DNA from: Desulfuromonadales bacterium
GTDB lineage: Bacteria > Desulfobacterota > Desulfuromonadia > Geobacterales > Pseudopelobacteraceae
Length of the DNA stretch: 64,000 bases
NCBI GenBank assembly: GCA_013349325.1
Contig: DUZX01000017.1
Coordinates: 1-64,000, forward strand
Direction: 5' to 3'
Part shown: piece after piece, positions 52,736-62,381 of the stretch
Layout of the letters: the number at the start of each line of letters is the position of its first letter
Numbering within the stretch: position 1 is the stretch's first letter
Made by a program: the position numbers and the translations under genes
The notes under the pieces: generated by a model
The model's input: the letters and a program-made list of their open reading frames with translations, nothing else
Databases searched by the model: none
What the model was told of the DNA's origin: nothing

Positions 52736-53578
52736 TTATCTCAGCGCCCTCTTGGCGCCGCCGTACTGGAAAAACGCAATCAGATGAAATTCGTCTTTCT
52801 CGTACCCTTTTGGGAAACCACCCACCGGACCTATGGCCCGCAGCGTACGCAGCACCTCTTCATCCAGAATTTTTGCTCCGGAACTTTCCAGCTGCTGAAT
52901 ATGAGTGATCTCGCCGCGCCGGTTGAAGGTGATCCGGACCGGTGTGATGCCTTCGATACCCCGCATGGCGGCTTCCTGAGGATAGCGCCAGACACCGTAG
53001 ACCGCCCCTTCGAAACGACGCAGAAAAGAGCCGAACTGAATGTCGTCACTATTTAAAAAACGGGTGTCACCTTCGGCGATATCGTTTTCAAATTTGCGAC
53101 GATAACTCTCTTCCAGTTGTGCCATCCGACTGGCACCCGGAAAGAGCTGCGGCTTGGCCGACTGCGGGGAACTCTGCGATTTTGGCTTCAGCAGACCGGC
53201 AGTAGAAGAACCGGGGACCACCGGAGCAGACTGTTTACGGGCTTCCGCCTGCTGTTCAGAAGCCGCCGGCTGTCGCTGGGGTTGTTGAGGTTGCCGGGGG
53301 CGCTGCACAGCCTGATTGTCACGAGAAGCATCGCCTCGCGGCGCCATTTCGCGCGGAACTCGTACCTGCTGCTCCGAGCGACGCATGGTTTCGTTCTGCT
53401 GCGGCTTCTTGGGAGGCATAGGCTCCGGTGTCGGTTGTAAATCGATAAACACCGGTTCTTTGTGTGGTGATGGAGCGGGCTGCGGATAGTAATAAAACCC
53501 TGCGAATATGCCCAGGTGCAGCAAGAGAGAAACGATCGCAAAAAGAAGGATTGATTTTTCGATATACCGATCAGACAT
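52736..53578 (-). CDS. TonB-family energy transducer
   Basis: The product is 280 residues from ATG 53578. One N-terminal membrane helix (SILLFAIVSLLLHLGIFAGF) is followed by a long Pro/Gln/Lys-rich spacer (PTPEPMPPKKPQQNE) that spans the periplasm. The C-terminal TonB domain includes GITPVRITFNRRGEI and LDEEVLRTLRAIGP. It passes energy from the inner membrane to TonB receptors. No exbBD adjoin. The TTG at 53596 is a less likely start. Confidence 0.85.
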   Translation of the reverse strand: MSDRYIEKSILLFAIVSLLLHLGIFAGFYYYPQPAPSPHKEPVFIDLQPTPEPMPPKKPQQNETMRRSEQQVRVPREMAPRGDASRDNQAVQRPRQPQQPQRQPAASEQQAEARKQSAPVVPGSSTAGLLKPKSQSSPQSAKPQLFPGASRMAQLEESYRRKFENDIAEGDTRFLNSDDIQFGSFLRRFEGAVYGVWRYPQEAAMRGIEGITPVRITFNRRGEITHIQQLESSGAKILDEEVLRTLRAIGPVGGFPKGYEKDEFHLIAFFQYGGAKRALR

Positions 53579-53607
53579 GAAGAAGAGCCCGTTCAATCAT
53601 CCGCACG

Positions 53608-54843
53608 CTATTCCTCTGACTCTGAAAAAGCTGTTCCGACCTGACGCTGAATGACAGCCACGGACTCCAGCGCTTCCTTCAGAGACAAGCGCTGACCTGC
53701 CGAAAGCTCTTTCGGATTCAAGTACATTGCTTGATTGGTGTAGGGTCCGTCGGAAAAAGTACGTTCACGAAACAGGCGAAATTCATGGAGGGTATGCCAG
53801 CTTGACAGTATACGCTCTGCCAGATCTACATCCAGCAGCTGCCGGGACAGGAGTTCGCGCGCTCTGCCAGGAATATCTGCAACGGAACTTTCCTTGAGTA
53901 GTGCCAGCGCTGACACGGCAGCGGAAAGCGGCATGAGACCAAACTGCAGGAGCGGGAACATGCCCCGCATCGAGCCACTCCGTTCAAGTTTGAGCCCCCC
54001 CATCAGGCCGAGACCATGACCGATCGCCTCCATCCGAACAATCAGGCTGCTCAAAGCTGGACGATTGATCCTCAACAGCGGCGTAGAGACTGATTTCAGC
54101 TCCTGAAGCGCTCCACCGGCGTGATACAACTGATATTGATCAGCCAGCCGCAGCTGATCAATCAGGAGCTCTTCCGGCAGTGGGCCGATCCCGGCGCTGC
54201 TGCGCTGCCGCCATTCAGCTGCAGTCCCGCACCACTCAGGATTACGCGGAGTTACAATCGGATCGACAAACAATCCCAGTGCCTCAAAGCCGGCGTGGAG
54301 GCTCTGAGTGAACCGGGCAACCGTTTCACGTCCCGCCACCGTCACCTCTTCATGAATCAGGGCTATCTGCAGTGGGCAGAACGGAGAATATTCGCAGCGA
54401 CCGGCCGGGCCAAGTGCTGACAATGCAATACGCGGCAGATGCACAGCCTCACCACCCAGTTGTGTGAGTGCCTGGCGAATGATCGCAGCGCTTATCTGAC
54501 GTAAAAAAGAGAAGCTGCCCTGATAAAATGCCGGGGCTGAATGCAGCAGATCAAGCTGATGATAAAGATCCCGAAAAAAAACCGACGTCAGCTCTTTGTG
54601 CCACTCGAGATCATCCGTCAGTGCCACCTCTTCCAGTACACCGTTCATGCGGGACTGCAGGCACTTGTTTTCAGTTGCAAACTCTTCGAGCGCAGCACGA
54701 GCATCACGAAATACCTCTTCGGCAGAAGGACACTCTCCGGAAGCGATATGCGCAAGCAGCGCCTGCCGATAGGCAACGACAAAGTCGGAGGAGGCTCGCC
54801 AAGAGGTTATATCGCCACTGTATGCAGATAGAAGCTGAGCCAT
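53608..54843 (-). CDS. DUF294-like protein with a degenerate nucleotidyltransferase site
   Basis: The product is 411 residues. Layout follows DUF294 / putative nucleotidyltransferase substrate-binding proteins (GlnD-like). At residues 141-166 the catalytic GSxGRxE...DxD motif reads GPAGRCEYSPFCPLQIALIHEE (GPAGRCEY, then CPLQIALIHE): Ser is replaced by Pro, and the two catalytic Asp are lost. It is thus probably not an active transferase. The C-terminal helical part (residues 260-400) is intact. Role unknown; a regulatory or scaffold use is inferred. trmB starts close by. Confidence 0.65.
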   Translation of the reverse strand: MAQLLSAYSGDITSWRASSDFVVAYRQALLAHIASGECPSAEEVFRDARAALEEFATENKCLQSRMNGVLEEVALTDDLEWHKELTSVFFRDLYHQLDLLHSAPAFYQGSFSFLRQISAAIIRQALTQLGGEAVHLPRIALSALGPAGRCEYSPFCPLQIALIHEEVTVAGRETVARFTQSLHAGFEALGLFVDPIVTPRNPEWCGTAAEWRQRSSAGIGPLPEELLIDQLRLADQYQLYHAGGALQELKSVSTPLLRINRPALSSLIVRMEAIGHGLGLMGGLKLERSGSMRGMFPLLQFGLMPLSAAVSALALLKESSVADIPGRARELLSRQLLDVDLAERILSSWHTLHEFRLFRERTFSDGPYTNQAMYLNPKELSAGQRLSLKEALESVAVIQRQVGTAFSESEE

Positions 54844-54852
54844 GGTCTTCCC

Positions 54853-55467
54853 CTAGAGTTTCCGGTAATGAACGTAATAGATCGGCTGCCCCAACTCCAG
54901 AAAACGGCGCATGTATTTTGAAACCGGGTAGCCCGGCAGCGTGTGACGGTACGTGTCCGGTGCGAGCTGATTGACAAAGCCGGGCTGATCAACCATGAAC
55001 GCGGCCACATCGAGCCCGTAATCTTCGAAATCGGTCGCAAAGTATACATCCGCCCCAGGTTTCATAAAACCGGACAGGTAGGCGATAAACTCGGTATTGA
55101 CCAGGCGGCGTTTACGGTGGCGCAGCTTCGGCCACGGGTCCGGGCAATTGATGATAACCGCCTGCAATGACTCCGGCGGAATACAGGCTTCAATAAAACT
55201 GCGCGCCTCGGCCCGCAGCACCCGCACGTTGGTCAGGCCGACCTTATCAAGCCGTTTACAGGTTTTTATGCACCCCTTGTTATAAAAATCAAGAGCGATA
55301 AAGTTCAGGTCAGGGTGCAGCGCAGCCATCTGCGCGATAAAATCTCCCACTCCACAGCCGATTTCAAGCGCCAGCGGATGATCATTACCAAAGAGAATGT
55401 CCCACTGAGGAGCAGGATCGTCATCCTCACGGGGGAGAAACAGTGGAGACGTATTGGGAATCAGCAT
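54853..55467 (-). CDS. trmB: tRNA (guanine-N7-)-methyltransferase
   Basis: The product is 204 residues. It methylates G46 of tRNAs with [19 protein letters not shown] binds [22 protein letters not shown] is the hallmark family motif with the catalytic Asp. ATFDFEDY-like and [20 protein letters not shown] blocks follow. It lies upstream of the DUF294-like gene with a short gap on the same strand. Confidence 0.93.
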   Translation of the reverse strand: MLIPNTSPLFLPREDDDPAPQWDILFGNDHPLALEIGCGVGDFIAQMAALHPDLNFIALDFYNKGCIKTCKRLDKVGLTNVRVLRAEARSFIEACIPPESLQAVIINCPDPWPKLRHRKRRLVNTEFIAYLSGFMKPGADVYFATDFEDYGLDVAAFMVDQPGFVNQLAPDTYRHTLPGYPVSKYMRRFLELGQPIYYVHYRKL

Positions 55468-55610
55468 GATAAAATCCTTCAGAAAAATTTTGCGACTTTA
55501 GCACATCTTTCAGGGTGGCGGGAGAGATTTTTAATCCACATTTAGTTCTTGAATCTCTGACAATAATGATTACAATAGGTTCCATTTTATCTCGTCGGGA
55601 GTACGTGTCC

Positions 55611-56621
55611 ATGAGTATTACAACGTATCTGTATGTTTTTGCTTCAGGACTGATCGTCGGCATGTCTATTCTTTTTGTAGCGCAAAAGGTTTCTGCTGGA
55701 GAAGAGTTCAATTTTGTATTTGAAATTGGACGCCTGTTTTCACGCTTACGCGGGTCGCTTCACCACCAGCCACACAGTGACACGCTTCCGGACGAGCCCC
55801 CTGTAGCACCAACCGCCGCCGTCGACCCCCGCGAGCAGAATCTGTATGACTCCGCACAAACCATCAGAGAAATTCTTCAGATCCTGGCGACAAGCATCCA
55901 GCGGACCAACAAGGCGGCCAATGACTCATCACAGGTACTTGGTGATGTCAAAAGCGCCATGAATACCATGCAGCTGCCGACTGATGTTAACAAGGCGCAC
56001 GCCATGCTATCGAAGGAAATTGAGCGCGTGCTTGCCAGTAATGCCGCATTAAAGGGAGAGCTGGCCCAGTCACAGCAAGTTCTTACCGACCAGCAGCACC
56101 AGATTAAAAACCTGCGGACCGCCGTACGGATCGACAGTTTGACCCAGGTCGGCAATCGTGCTTATTTTGACGAAAAGCTGCATGAGATGATCGCGTTACG
56201 CAAACGATATGAGGACCCGTTCTCTCTTATGATGATCGATCTCGATAACTTCAAGGCAATCAATGACACCTACGGGCATCCCGCCGGCGACAGGATTCTG
56301 AAGGGTGTCGCCCTGCAGCTTAAGGCGGCTCTGCGAGGAAGCGACTTCCTGGCCCGTTTTGGCGGTGATGAATATGCCCTACTTCTGATGAAGACCGACA
56401 TCAAAGCGGCCACCGAAGTTGCCTGGAAACTGTGTGAGCAGGTTCGTGCCAGCCGGTTTGTCCTCGACAAGACAGCTCTTTCACTGACGCTTTCAATTGG
56501 AGTTGCCGAGGCGACCAAAAATGATACTGATGAAACGATTCTGCAACGGGCCGATGCTGCCCTGTACCGCACTAAAATGGGTGGTCGCAACGGCGTTTCA
56601 GCTGCCGAGGCTTCACGATAG
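55611..56621 (+). CDS. Diguanylate cyclase (GGDEF)
   Basis: The product is 336 residues from ATG 55611 with GGGAG 8 bases upstream. One membrane helix (YVFASGLIVGMSILFVA) and a coiled region (residues 75-170) precede a GGDEF domain: the active site reads FGGDEYALLL, with an RGSD I-site five residues upstream, so product inhibition is expected. The sequence before it, SLMMIDLDNFKAINDTYGH, is complete. It makes cyclic-di-GMP. Signals are unknown. It is divergent from trmB. Confidence 0.92.
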   Translation: MSITTYLYVFASGLIVGMSILFVAQKVSAGEEFNFVFEIGRLFSRLRGSLHHQPHSDTLPDEPPVAPTAAVDPREQNLYDSAQTIREILQILATSIQRTNKAANDSSQVLGDVKSAMNTMQLPTDVNKAHAMLSKEIERVLASNAALKGELAQSQQVLTDQQHQIKNLRTAVRIDSLTQVGNRAYFDEKLHEMIALRKRYEDPFSLMMIDLDNFKAINDTYGHPAGDRILKGVALQLKAALRGSDFLARFGGDEYALLLMKTDIKAATEVAWKLCEQVRASRFVLDKTALSLTLSIGVAEATKNDTDETILQRADAALYRTKMGGRNGVSAAEASR

Positions 56622-56681
56622 AACTGACAGCTGTTTTTGCCGCTCACCTCTTACAACGCCCTGCCTGTAGCAGCTTATCTT

Positions 56682-56711
56682 TTGACTTGAAGCCGCCTGC
56701 TGTGCTACAAG
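56682..56711 (+). promoter_or_regulatory. Sigma-70-type promoter of the dap operon
   Basis: TTGACT (56682-56687) and TACAAG (56706-56711) are 18 bases apart, about 70 bases before dapA. Confidence 0.4.
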
Positions 56712-56783
56712 TATCCACTTTTATCGACTGTTCGAATGAAAGAGAGCACCTGCTTTTATAAAATCCTGAAGGGGGAAATGCCC

Positions 56784-57659
56784 ATGTTTAAAGGAAGTAT
56801 TGTCGCAATTGTAACGCCATTCAAAAAGGATGGCGCCGTTGACTTTGAAAAGCTGCGGGAACTGGTCGAATTTCAGATCGAAAATGGCACCGACGCCATC
56901 GTGCCGTGTGGCACGACCGGTGAAGCCTCAACGCTTGATTACGACGAGCATCTGGCAGTCGTTAAGACTGTCGTCGATCAGGTTGCCAAGCGCGTACCGG
57001 TTATTGCCGGAACTGGCTCCAACTGTACCACCGAAGCGATCGAAATGACCCAAAAAGCCAAGGACGTCGGTGCTGATGGCGCCCTGCTGGTAACCCCCTA
57101 CTACAACAAACCGACGCAGGAAGGACTGTATCGCCACTATATGGCTGTTGCCAATGCGGTCGCCCTCCCGCAGATCCTCTACAACGTACCGGGACGTACC
57201 GGCATCAACCTGCTGCCTGAGACGGTCGCCCGTCTGGCAGAACATGCTCACATCGTGGCCATTAAAGAAGCGACCGGCTCACTCCAGCAGGGTTCCGAAG
57301 TAATTGCGCTGTGCGGAGACAAGATCGACGTCTTTTCCGGTGATGACTTTATCACGTTTCCGATGATGGCTTGCGGCGCCAAGGGAATCATCTCCGTGTT
57401 GGCCAATATCATGCCGAGAACCGTGGCTGACCTGGTGGACGCCTTCTTTGCCGGTGATATTGAAAAAGCCCGCCAACTGCACCTTCAAACACTCAAAATC
57501 GGCAGTGCCATGTTTATGGAGAGTAATCCGGTGCCGGTCAAGACCGCTCTGGAACTGATGGGCAAAGCCTCGGCCGATGTCCGTCTGCCGCTCTGCGAAC
57601 TGAGCGCAGCCAACAGAGCAAAACTGGCAGCCATCATGAAAGAGTATCAGTTGATATAG
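56784..57659 (+). CDS. dapA: 4-hydroxy-tetrahydrodipicolinate synthase
   Basis: The product is 291 residues. It condenses pyruvate and aspartate semialdehyde. GSIVAIVTPFKKDG, PCGTTGEASTLDYDEH, PYYNKPTQEGLYRHY and YNVPGRTGINL are family blocks; the Schiff-base lysine is in VAIKEATGS. ATG 56784 follows a GGGGGAA site; an ATG two codons earlier is too near it. First gene of dapA-uma2-dapB-dapL. Confidence 0.96.
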   Translation: MFKGSIVAIVTPFKKDGAVDFEKLRELVEFQIENGTDAIVPCGTTGEASTLDYDEHLAVVKTVVDQVAKRVPVIAGTGSNCTTEAIEMTQKAKDVGADGALLVTPYYNKPTQEGLYRHYMAVANAVALPQILYNVPGRTGINLLPETVARLAEHAHIVAIKEATGSLQQGSEVIALCGDKIDVFSGDDFITFPMMACGAKGIISVLANIMPRTVADLVDAFFAGDIEKARQLHLQTLKIGSAMFMESNPVPVKTALELMGKASADVRLPLCELSAANRAKLAAIMKEYQLI

Positions 57660-57681
57660 CCGGAATGTGAGGAGCCTATAG

Positions 57682-58239
57682 ATGGTACCGACAGCGGAAG
57701 AACTCGCTTTCAGCCGGGAGGAATACCTTGCATGGGAATCACTTCAACCGGACAAGCATGAGTATGTAGCCGGGGAGGTATTTGCCATGGTTGGCGTGCG
57801 GCAGGTGCATTCGATTGTTGCGCTCAACATTGCAACTGAACTGAAACTTCACCTGAAAGGCAAACCTTGCAGACCACATATGTCGGACATGAAACTTATG
57901 GTCGATGCGGTTGATGGCTGCTTCTACCCGGATATTATGGTCAGTTGCGATCAGCGTGATGCTGTTGCAGATCTCTATCTGGAGCATCCTGCTCTGATTG
58001 TTGAAGTGCTGTCTGAATCTACCGCCAGTTATGATATGGGACTGAAGTTCGAATTTTACCGGCATATTCCAGAACTCTCCGAGTACGTGCTCGTTGATCC
58101 GGAGCGCCGGAAGATCTGGCTGTACCGGAAAAACCAGGCGGCAGAATGGGTACTGCATGATTTTCCGGAAGGAACCGAGGTCTATTTTGCAAGTGTTGGC
58201 TGCAGACTATTACAGAGCGATATATTTGAAGGAGTATAG
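57682..58239 (+). CDS. Uma2-family (DUF820) protein inside the dap operon
   Basis: The product is 185 residues. SREEYLAWESLQPDKHEYVA at the N-terminus and DIMVSCDQRD...PALIVEVLSESTASYDMGLK, then YRHIPELSEYVLVDPERRKI carry the PD-(D/E)XK-like residues of Uma2 proteins. They are numerous in cyanobacteria and strain-specific elsewhere; function unknown. It is inserted between dapA and dapB on the same strand with 22- and 3-base gaps, so it is transcribed with lysine synthesis genes. GAGGAG lies upstream. Confidence 0.88.
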   Translation: MVPTAEELAFSREEYLAWESLQPDKHEYVAGEVFAMVGVRQVHSIVALNIATELKLHLKGKPCRPHMSDMKLMVDAVDGCFYPDIMVSCDQRDAVADLYLEHPALIVEVLSESTASYDMGLKFEFYRHIPELSEYVLVDPERRKIWLYRKNQAAEWVLHDFPEGTEVYFASVGCRLLQSDIFEGV

Positions 58240-58242
58240 ATA

Positions 58243-59046
58243 ATGATTAAAATTGCGGTATGCGGCGCTTCCGGGCGCATGGGACAGCGCATCATCAATT
58301 CAATCGTCGAGTCTGACGGGGTTACCCTGTGCGCTGCGTTGGAGCGTCCTGGACACCCTCTGGTCGGGCAGGATGCCGGATTGATGGCTGGCTGCGGCAC
58401 AACCGACGTCCAGATTTCCGACAGCCTCAATGCTGCCATTGCTGCCTGTGATGTGCTGATTGACTTCACCTCACCAAAAGTGTCACTCAAGAACCTTGAA
58501 ATGTGCGCACTGCATGGAAAATCGATCGTCATCGGTTCCACCGGCTTTACTCCGGAAGAGCGGCTGCTGGTTGTCGAACTGTCCCGTGATATTCCGGCGG
58601 TGCTGGCACCTAATATGTCCGTCGGTGTCAACGTCTGCTTCAAGGCGCTAAAGGACATCGCCAAAACCCTGGGTGACGATTTTGATGTCGAAATCGTCGA
58701 GATGCACCACAAACTCAAAAAAGATGCACCTTCCGGCACCGCCGTACGTATGGGCGAGGTCGTGGCTGAAGCGCTGGGGCGCGACTACAACAAAGTTGCC
58801 ACCTGTCACCGCGAAGGTATCATCGGCGAACGGACCAAGGAAGAAATCGGCATGCAGACCGTCCGTGGCGGCGATATCATTGGCGAACATACCGTTTACT
58901 TTATCGGTATGGGCGAGCGCATCGAACTGTCACATCGCGCCATGACCCGCGACATGTTCTCGCGAGGCTCCGTACGTGCCGCCAAATGGGTGGTCGGGAA
59001 GAAACCGGGGCTGTATGATATGCAGGATGTGCTGGGCCTGAAGTGA
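58243..59046 (+). CDS. dapB: 4-hydroxy-tetrahydrodipicolinate reductase
   Basis: The product is 267 residues. KIAVCGASGRMGQRII binds NAD(P)H; IDFTSPK, GSTGFTPEE and NMSVGVNVCF follow, and EMHHKLKKDAPSGTAVRMGE carries the catalytic His/Lys set. AAGGAG precedes ATG 58243. The preceding Uma2 gene ends 3 bases before. Confidence 0.96.
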   Translation: MIKIAVCGASGRMGQRIINSIVESDGVTLCAALERPGHPLVGQDAGLMAGCGTTDVQISDSLNAAIAACDVLIDFTSPKVSLKNLEMCALHGKSIVIGSTGFTPEERLLVVELSRDIPAVLAPNMSVGVNVCFKALKDIAKTLGDDFDVEIVEMHHKLKKDAPSGTAVRMGEVVAEALGRDYNKVATCHREGIIGERTKEEIGMQTVRGGDIIGEHTVYFIGMGERIELSHRAMTRDMFSRGSVRAAKWVVGKKPGLYDMQDVLGLK

Positions 59047-59082
59047 TAAAAGAATATATTTGCACGAGGAGTATTCACCACA

Positions 59083-60315
59083 ATGGCAAAAATCAACGAC
59101 AACTACCTGAAACTGAAAGCCGGCTACCTGTTTCCTGAAATTGGCCGCCGCGTGCGTGCTTTTACCGCAGCCAATCCGTCCGCTAAAGTCATCCGCCTCG
59201 GAATCGGTGATGTTACCCGTCCGTTGGCTCCGGCAGTATTGAAGGCATTTCACGATGCCGTGGATGATCTCGGCACGACCGAAAACTTTGCGGGCTATGG
59301 ACCGGAACAGGGCTACGACTGGCTGATAAATACCATCATTGAAAAATCATATACACCACTGGGTGTATCGCTCAAAACGGAAGAGATGTTCATTTCCGAC
59401 GGATCCAAGTGCGACTGCGCCAACATCCTCGATATCTTCGCCCTTGACAATATCGTTGCGATCGGCGACCCGGTCTACCCGGTCTATAACGACACCAACG
59501 TTATGATCGGCCGAACAGGCGAGGCAAATGAAAAGGGCTACTACCAGAATATCGTCTATCTCCCCTGTAACGAGGCCAACAGCTTTATTCCGGCGCTGCC
59601 AACCGGCAAGGTGGATATCATCTATCTCTGCTTCCCGAACAATCCGACCGGCGTCGTGGCCGATAAGGCCGAGTTGAAAAAATGGGTCGATTACGCCAAC
59701 GCCAATGACGCCGTCATATTCTTTGACGCCGCCTATGAGGCATTCATTACCGACCCCTCCATCCCACACTCGATCTACGAGATTGAGGGTGCCAAAAAGT
59801 GCGCCATCGAGTTCCGTTCCTTCTCTAAAACAGCCGGCTTCACCGGCGTGCGCTGCGGCTTGGTCGTCGTGCCGGAAGAGGTCATGGGAACGACGACTCT
59901 CGGAGAAAAATACAGCTTTAACAAGCTCTGGCTGCGACGCACTACTACCAAGTTCAACGGCGCGTCGTATCCGGTGCAGCGTGCCGCTGCTGCCGTCTAC
60001 TCAGACGAAGGGTGGCGTCAGACCAGGGAGATTATCGATTATTACATGGAAAACGCACGCATCATCCGCGAAGGCCTCACGGAGGCCGGTGTCACGATCT
60101 TTGGCGGTGTTAACGCCCCCTACATCTGGCTCAAAACACCGGACGGCATGACCAGCTGGGATTTCTTTGATAAACTGTTAACCGAATGCAACGTGGTCGG
60201 AACTCCCGGCAGCGGCTTCGGTCCCAGCGGCGAAGGTTACTTCCGCTTGTCGGCCTTCGGGAATCAAGATAACGTGATTGAAGCCGTTGAGAGGATCAAA
60301 AAGAATTTGAAATAG
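59083..60315 (+). CDS. dapL: LL-diaminopimelate aminotransferase
   Basis: The product is 410 residues. A PLP aminotransferase that makes LL-diaminopimelate directly from tetrahydrodipicolinate, bypassing the succinyl steps. [41 protein letters not shown] and [20 protein letters not shown] (with the PLP lysine) are present. Its presence after dapA and dapB shows the aminotransferase variant of the lysine and peptidoglycan route. A strong terminator follows. Confidence 0.96.
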   Translation: MAKINDNYLKLKAGYLFPEIGRRVRAFTAANPSAKVIRLGIGDVTRPLAPAVLKAFHDAVDDLGTTENFAGYGPEQGYDWLINTIIEKSYTPLGVSLKTEEMFISDGSKCDCANILDIFALDNIVAIGDPVYPVYNDTNVMIGRTGEANEKGYYQNIVYLPCNEANSFIPALPTGKVDIIYLCFPNNPTGVVADKAELKKWVDYANANDAVIFFDAAYEAFITDPSIPHSIYEIEGAKKCAIEFRSFSKTAGFTGVRCGLVVVPEEVMGTTTLGEKYSFNKLWLRRTTTKFNGASYPVQRAAAAVYSDEGWRQTREIIDYYMENARIIREGLTEAGVTIFGGVNAPYIWLKTPDGMTSWDFFDKLLTECNVVGTPGSGFGPSGEGYFRLSAFGNQDNVIEAVERIKKNLK

Positions 60316-60321
60316 AAGCTG

Positions 60322-60351
60322 AAAAAGGGCGGCCGATCGGCTGCCCTTTTT
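60322..60351 (+). terminator. Terminator of the dap operon
   Basis: AAAAAGGGC (60322-60330) and GCCCTTTTT (60343-60351) pair with an inner GCCGATCGGC palindrome. The A run and T run make it work in both directions. Confidence 0.85.
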
Positions 60352-60377
60352 CGTTTGCCTGACAAGGAGTTCCCGCC

Positions 60378-62381
60378 ATTTTAGTACGCTATCGCTCTCA
60401 TTTTTTTAAAATAATCATGTGTGCATCCGTAAGCATCATCGTGCTCGTTATGCTGGCTCTACCGGTATACGCTCTCGATACGATTGCCACCTACCCTCCT
60501 CTGCCGGTCGGCTACTCCTCTATCAAGGTTTTTGATAATCAACAGCGCTTTGTCGGCCGGATACTGCCGGAGAAACGTTACTGGGTCACCATTGACCGTA
60601 TTCCGACGTTCCTGCAAAAAGCGGTCGTGGCCGTCGAAGATTCCCGCTTTTACGAACATGGCGGCATTGATGTGCGCGGCATAGCCCGCGCCCTGGTGAA
60701 GGACGTCATCAAGCGGAAATTTGCTGAGGGGGGTTCCACCATCACGCAGCAGTTAATCAAGAACAGATACCTGACCGGCGTGAAAACCATCGAACGGAAA
60801 TTCGAAGAAGCCCGTTTGGCGATGGATTTTGAAAACAAGTACAGTAAACAGCAGATCCTGGAGATGTATTTCAACGAAATTTATTACGGCAACGGAGCCT
60901 GGGGAATTGCACAGGCCGCCCGGCTCTATTTTGATAAAAGTCCTGAAGAGCTGAGCGACGCCGAGTGTGCCATGTTGGCCGGTGTCCAGAAAAACCCTGC
61001 CCGGTACAACCCGCTCGGTAAAGCGGCTGAAGTTACCGGCAGGCGCGACGTTGTCCTCAAGCGGATGGAAGATCTGAATATAATTTCCGCCAGTCAGAAA
61101 AAACAGTTGCGCGATCACCCGCCAACCATCACGAAAAAAGGTCAGGCTCCCCAGTACCTCGCCCATATCCGCAGCAAGCTGATCGAACGCTACGGAGCGG
61201 ACAGCATCGAACTGGGAGGCCTGGATGTCATAGCTGCTCTGGATCTGAATCTGCAAAAACAGGCTGAACAGATGCTGCGCGACGGGGTGAAGCGCGTTTC
61301 TCCCCAGTTGCAGGGGGCTCTGGTCTGTCTCGATACGGCCAGCGGAGATGTTTTAGCGGCGGTTGGTGGTGTTGACACTAAACAGAGCGGCTATGATCGG
61401 GCTTTCACCGCCCGGCGGCAACCAGGTTCGTCCATCAAACCGTTCATCTATGCGGCAGCGTTGGAAAAGGGGATTACCGCCGGCAGCATCTGGGATGATG
61501 CGCCGGTGGCGTACAATCGCGGAAACGGAGAGGCCTGGAAACCGCTCAACTATGGCCGCGAACTGTATGGAGAACTTTCACTCAGAAAAGCGTTGGCCTA
61601 CTCGAACAATATCATTGCCATCAAGCTGTTGGAGAAGGTCGGCGTTACTGATTTCGTGACGTCCAGCGCTAAAACCGGTCTGCAGATGCGACCGGAAAAC
61701 GGCCTCTCACTGGCGCTCGGAACGAATGAAGTCACGCTGAGTGATCTGGTGCTGGCGTATTCTTCGCTGGCCAACGGGGGAGCAAGACCCGAAACACGTT
61801 TCATACTGCGAGTCTACGACCGCAATCGACGCACCTGGACCGAATCTCCTGCGGCTGTCACGCCGGTCATCGCTCCCGAGGTCGCCTATATTACCACGCA
61901 GATGATGAAAGATGTCCTCAGCTACGGCACCGCCAAACGTCTCAACAAATTCAGCCAGGCCTACCCATCAGCCGGTAAGACCGGAACAACGGATGATTAC
62001 CGCGACGCCTGGTTCGTCGGCTATACGCCGGGCATCATAACGGGTGTCTGGGTCGGGCATGACAAACCGCAACCCGGCGGAAAAGGCTTTACCGGCGGCG
62101 CCGTTGCGGCGCCGATATGGGAACACTTCATGCGTAAAGCCGTCGCATTACGACCGGTCACCGATTTTCAGAAGCCTGCTGCGGTACTCTCCGTTACCAT
62201 TGATCCTGCCACCGGTTACCTGGCGAACGGAAACTGCCCCACCAGACAGGATGAATTCTATATCGTCGGAACGGAACCAACGGAATCGTGCCCAAAACAT
62301 AGCGGCACAGCTGCTACGCCAGAAACACCGATTGTGCCGCAGACTGAGCCACAACAGGACGAAAACGGGACAAAACCATGA
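60378..62381 (+). CDS. PBP1A-family penicillin-binding protein, probable AUU start
   Basis: The product is 667 residues if read from ATT 60378, or 654 from ATG 60417. A signal-anchor helix ([14 protein letters not shown]) precedes the GT51 glycosyltransferase ([16 protein letters not shown] with catalytic Glu, [15 protein letters not shown]) and the transpeptidase ([13 protein letters not shown] with the Ser nucleophile, YSNN, KTGTT). AAGGAG lies 8 bases before ATT 60378, whereas ATG 60417 has none. The extension adds RYRSHFFK, the positive residues expected before a membrane anchor. It polymerises and crosslinks peptidoglycan. Its stop overlaps the next gene (ATGA). Confidence 0.85.
   Translation: MLVRYRSHFFKIIMCASVSIIVLVMLALPVYALDTIATYPPLPVGYSSIKVFDNQQRFVGRILPEKRYWVTIDRIPTFLQKAVVAVEDSRFYEHGGIDVRGIARALVKDVIKRKFAEGGSTITQQLIKNRYLTGVKTIERKFEEARLAMDFENKYSKQQILEMYFNEIYYGNGAWGIAQAARLYFDKSPEELSDAECAMLAGVQKNPARYNPLGKAAEVTGRRDVVLKRMEDLNIISASQKKQLRDHPPTITKKGQAPQYLAHIRSKLIERYGADSIELGGLDVIAALDLNLQKQAEQMLRDGVKRVSPQLQGALVCLDTASGDVLAAVGGVDTKQSGYDRAFTARRQPGSSIKPFIYAAALEKGITAGSIWDDAPVAYNRGNGEAWKPLNYGRELYGELSLRKALAYSNNIIAIKLLEKVGVTDFVTSSAKTGLQMRPENGLSLALGTNEVTLSDLVLAYSSLANGGARPETRFILRVYDRNRRTWTESPAAVTPVIAPEVAYITTQMMKDVLSYGTAKRLNKFSQAYPSAGKTGTTDDYRDAWFVGYTPGIITGVWVGHDKPQPGGKGFTGGAVAAPIWEHFMRKAVALRPVTDFQKPAAVLSVTIDPATGYLANGNCPTRQDEFYIVGTEPTESCPKHSGTAATPETPIVPQTEPQQDENGTKP

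Noticed and set aside
54121-54974. Plus-strand frames opposite the DUF294-like gene
   Set aside because: They overlap a long coupled minus-strand gene and show no domains or ribosome sites.
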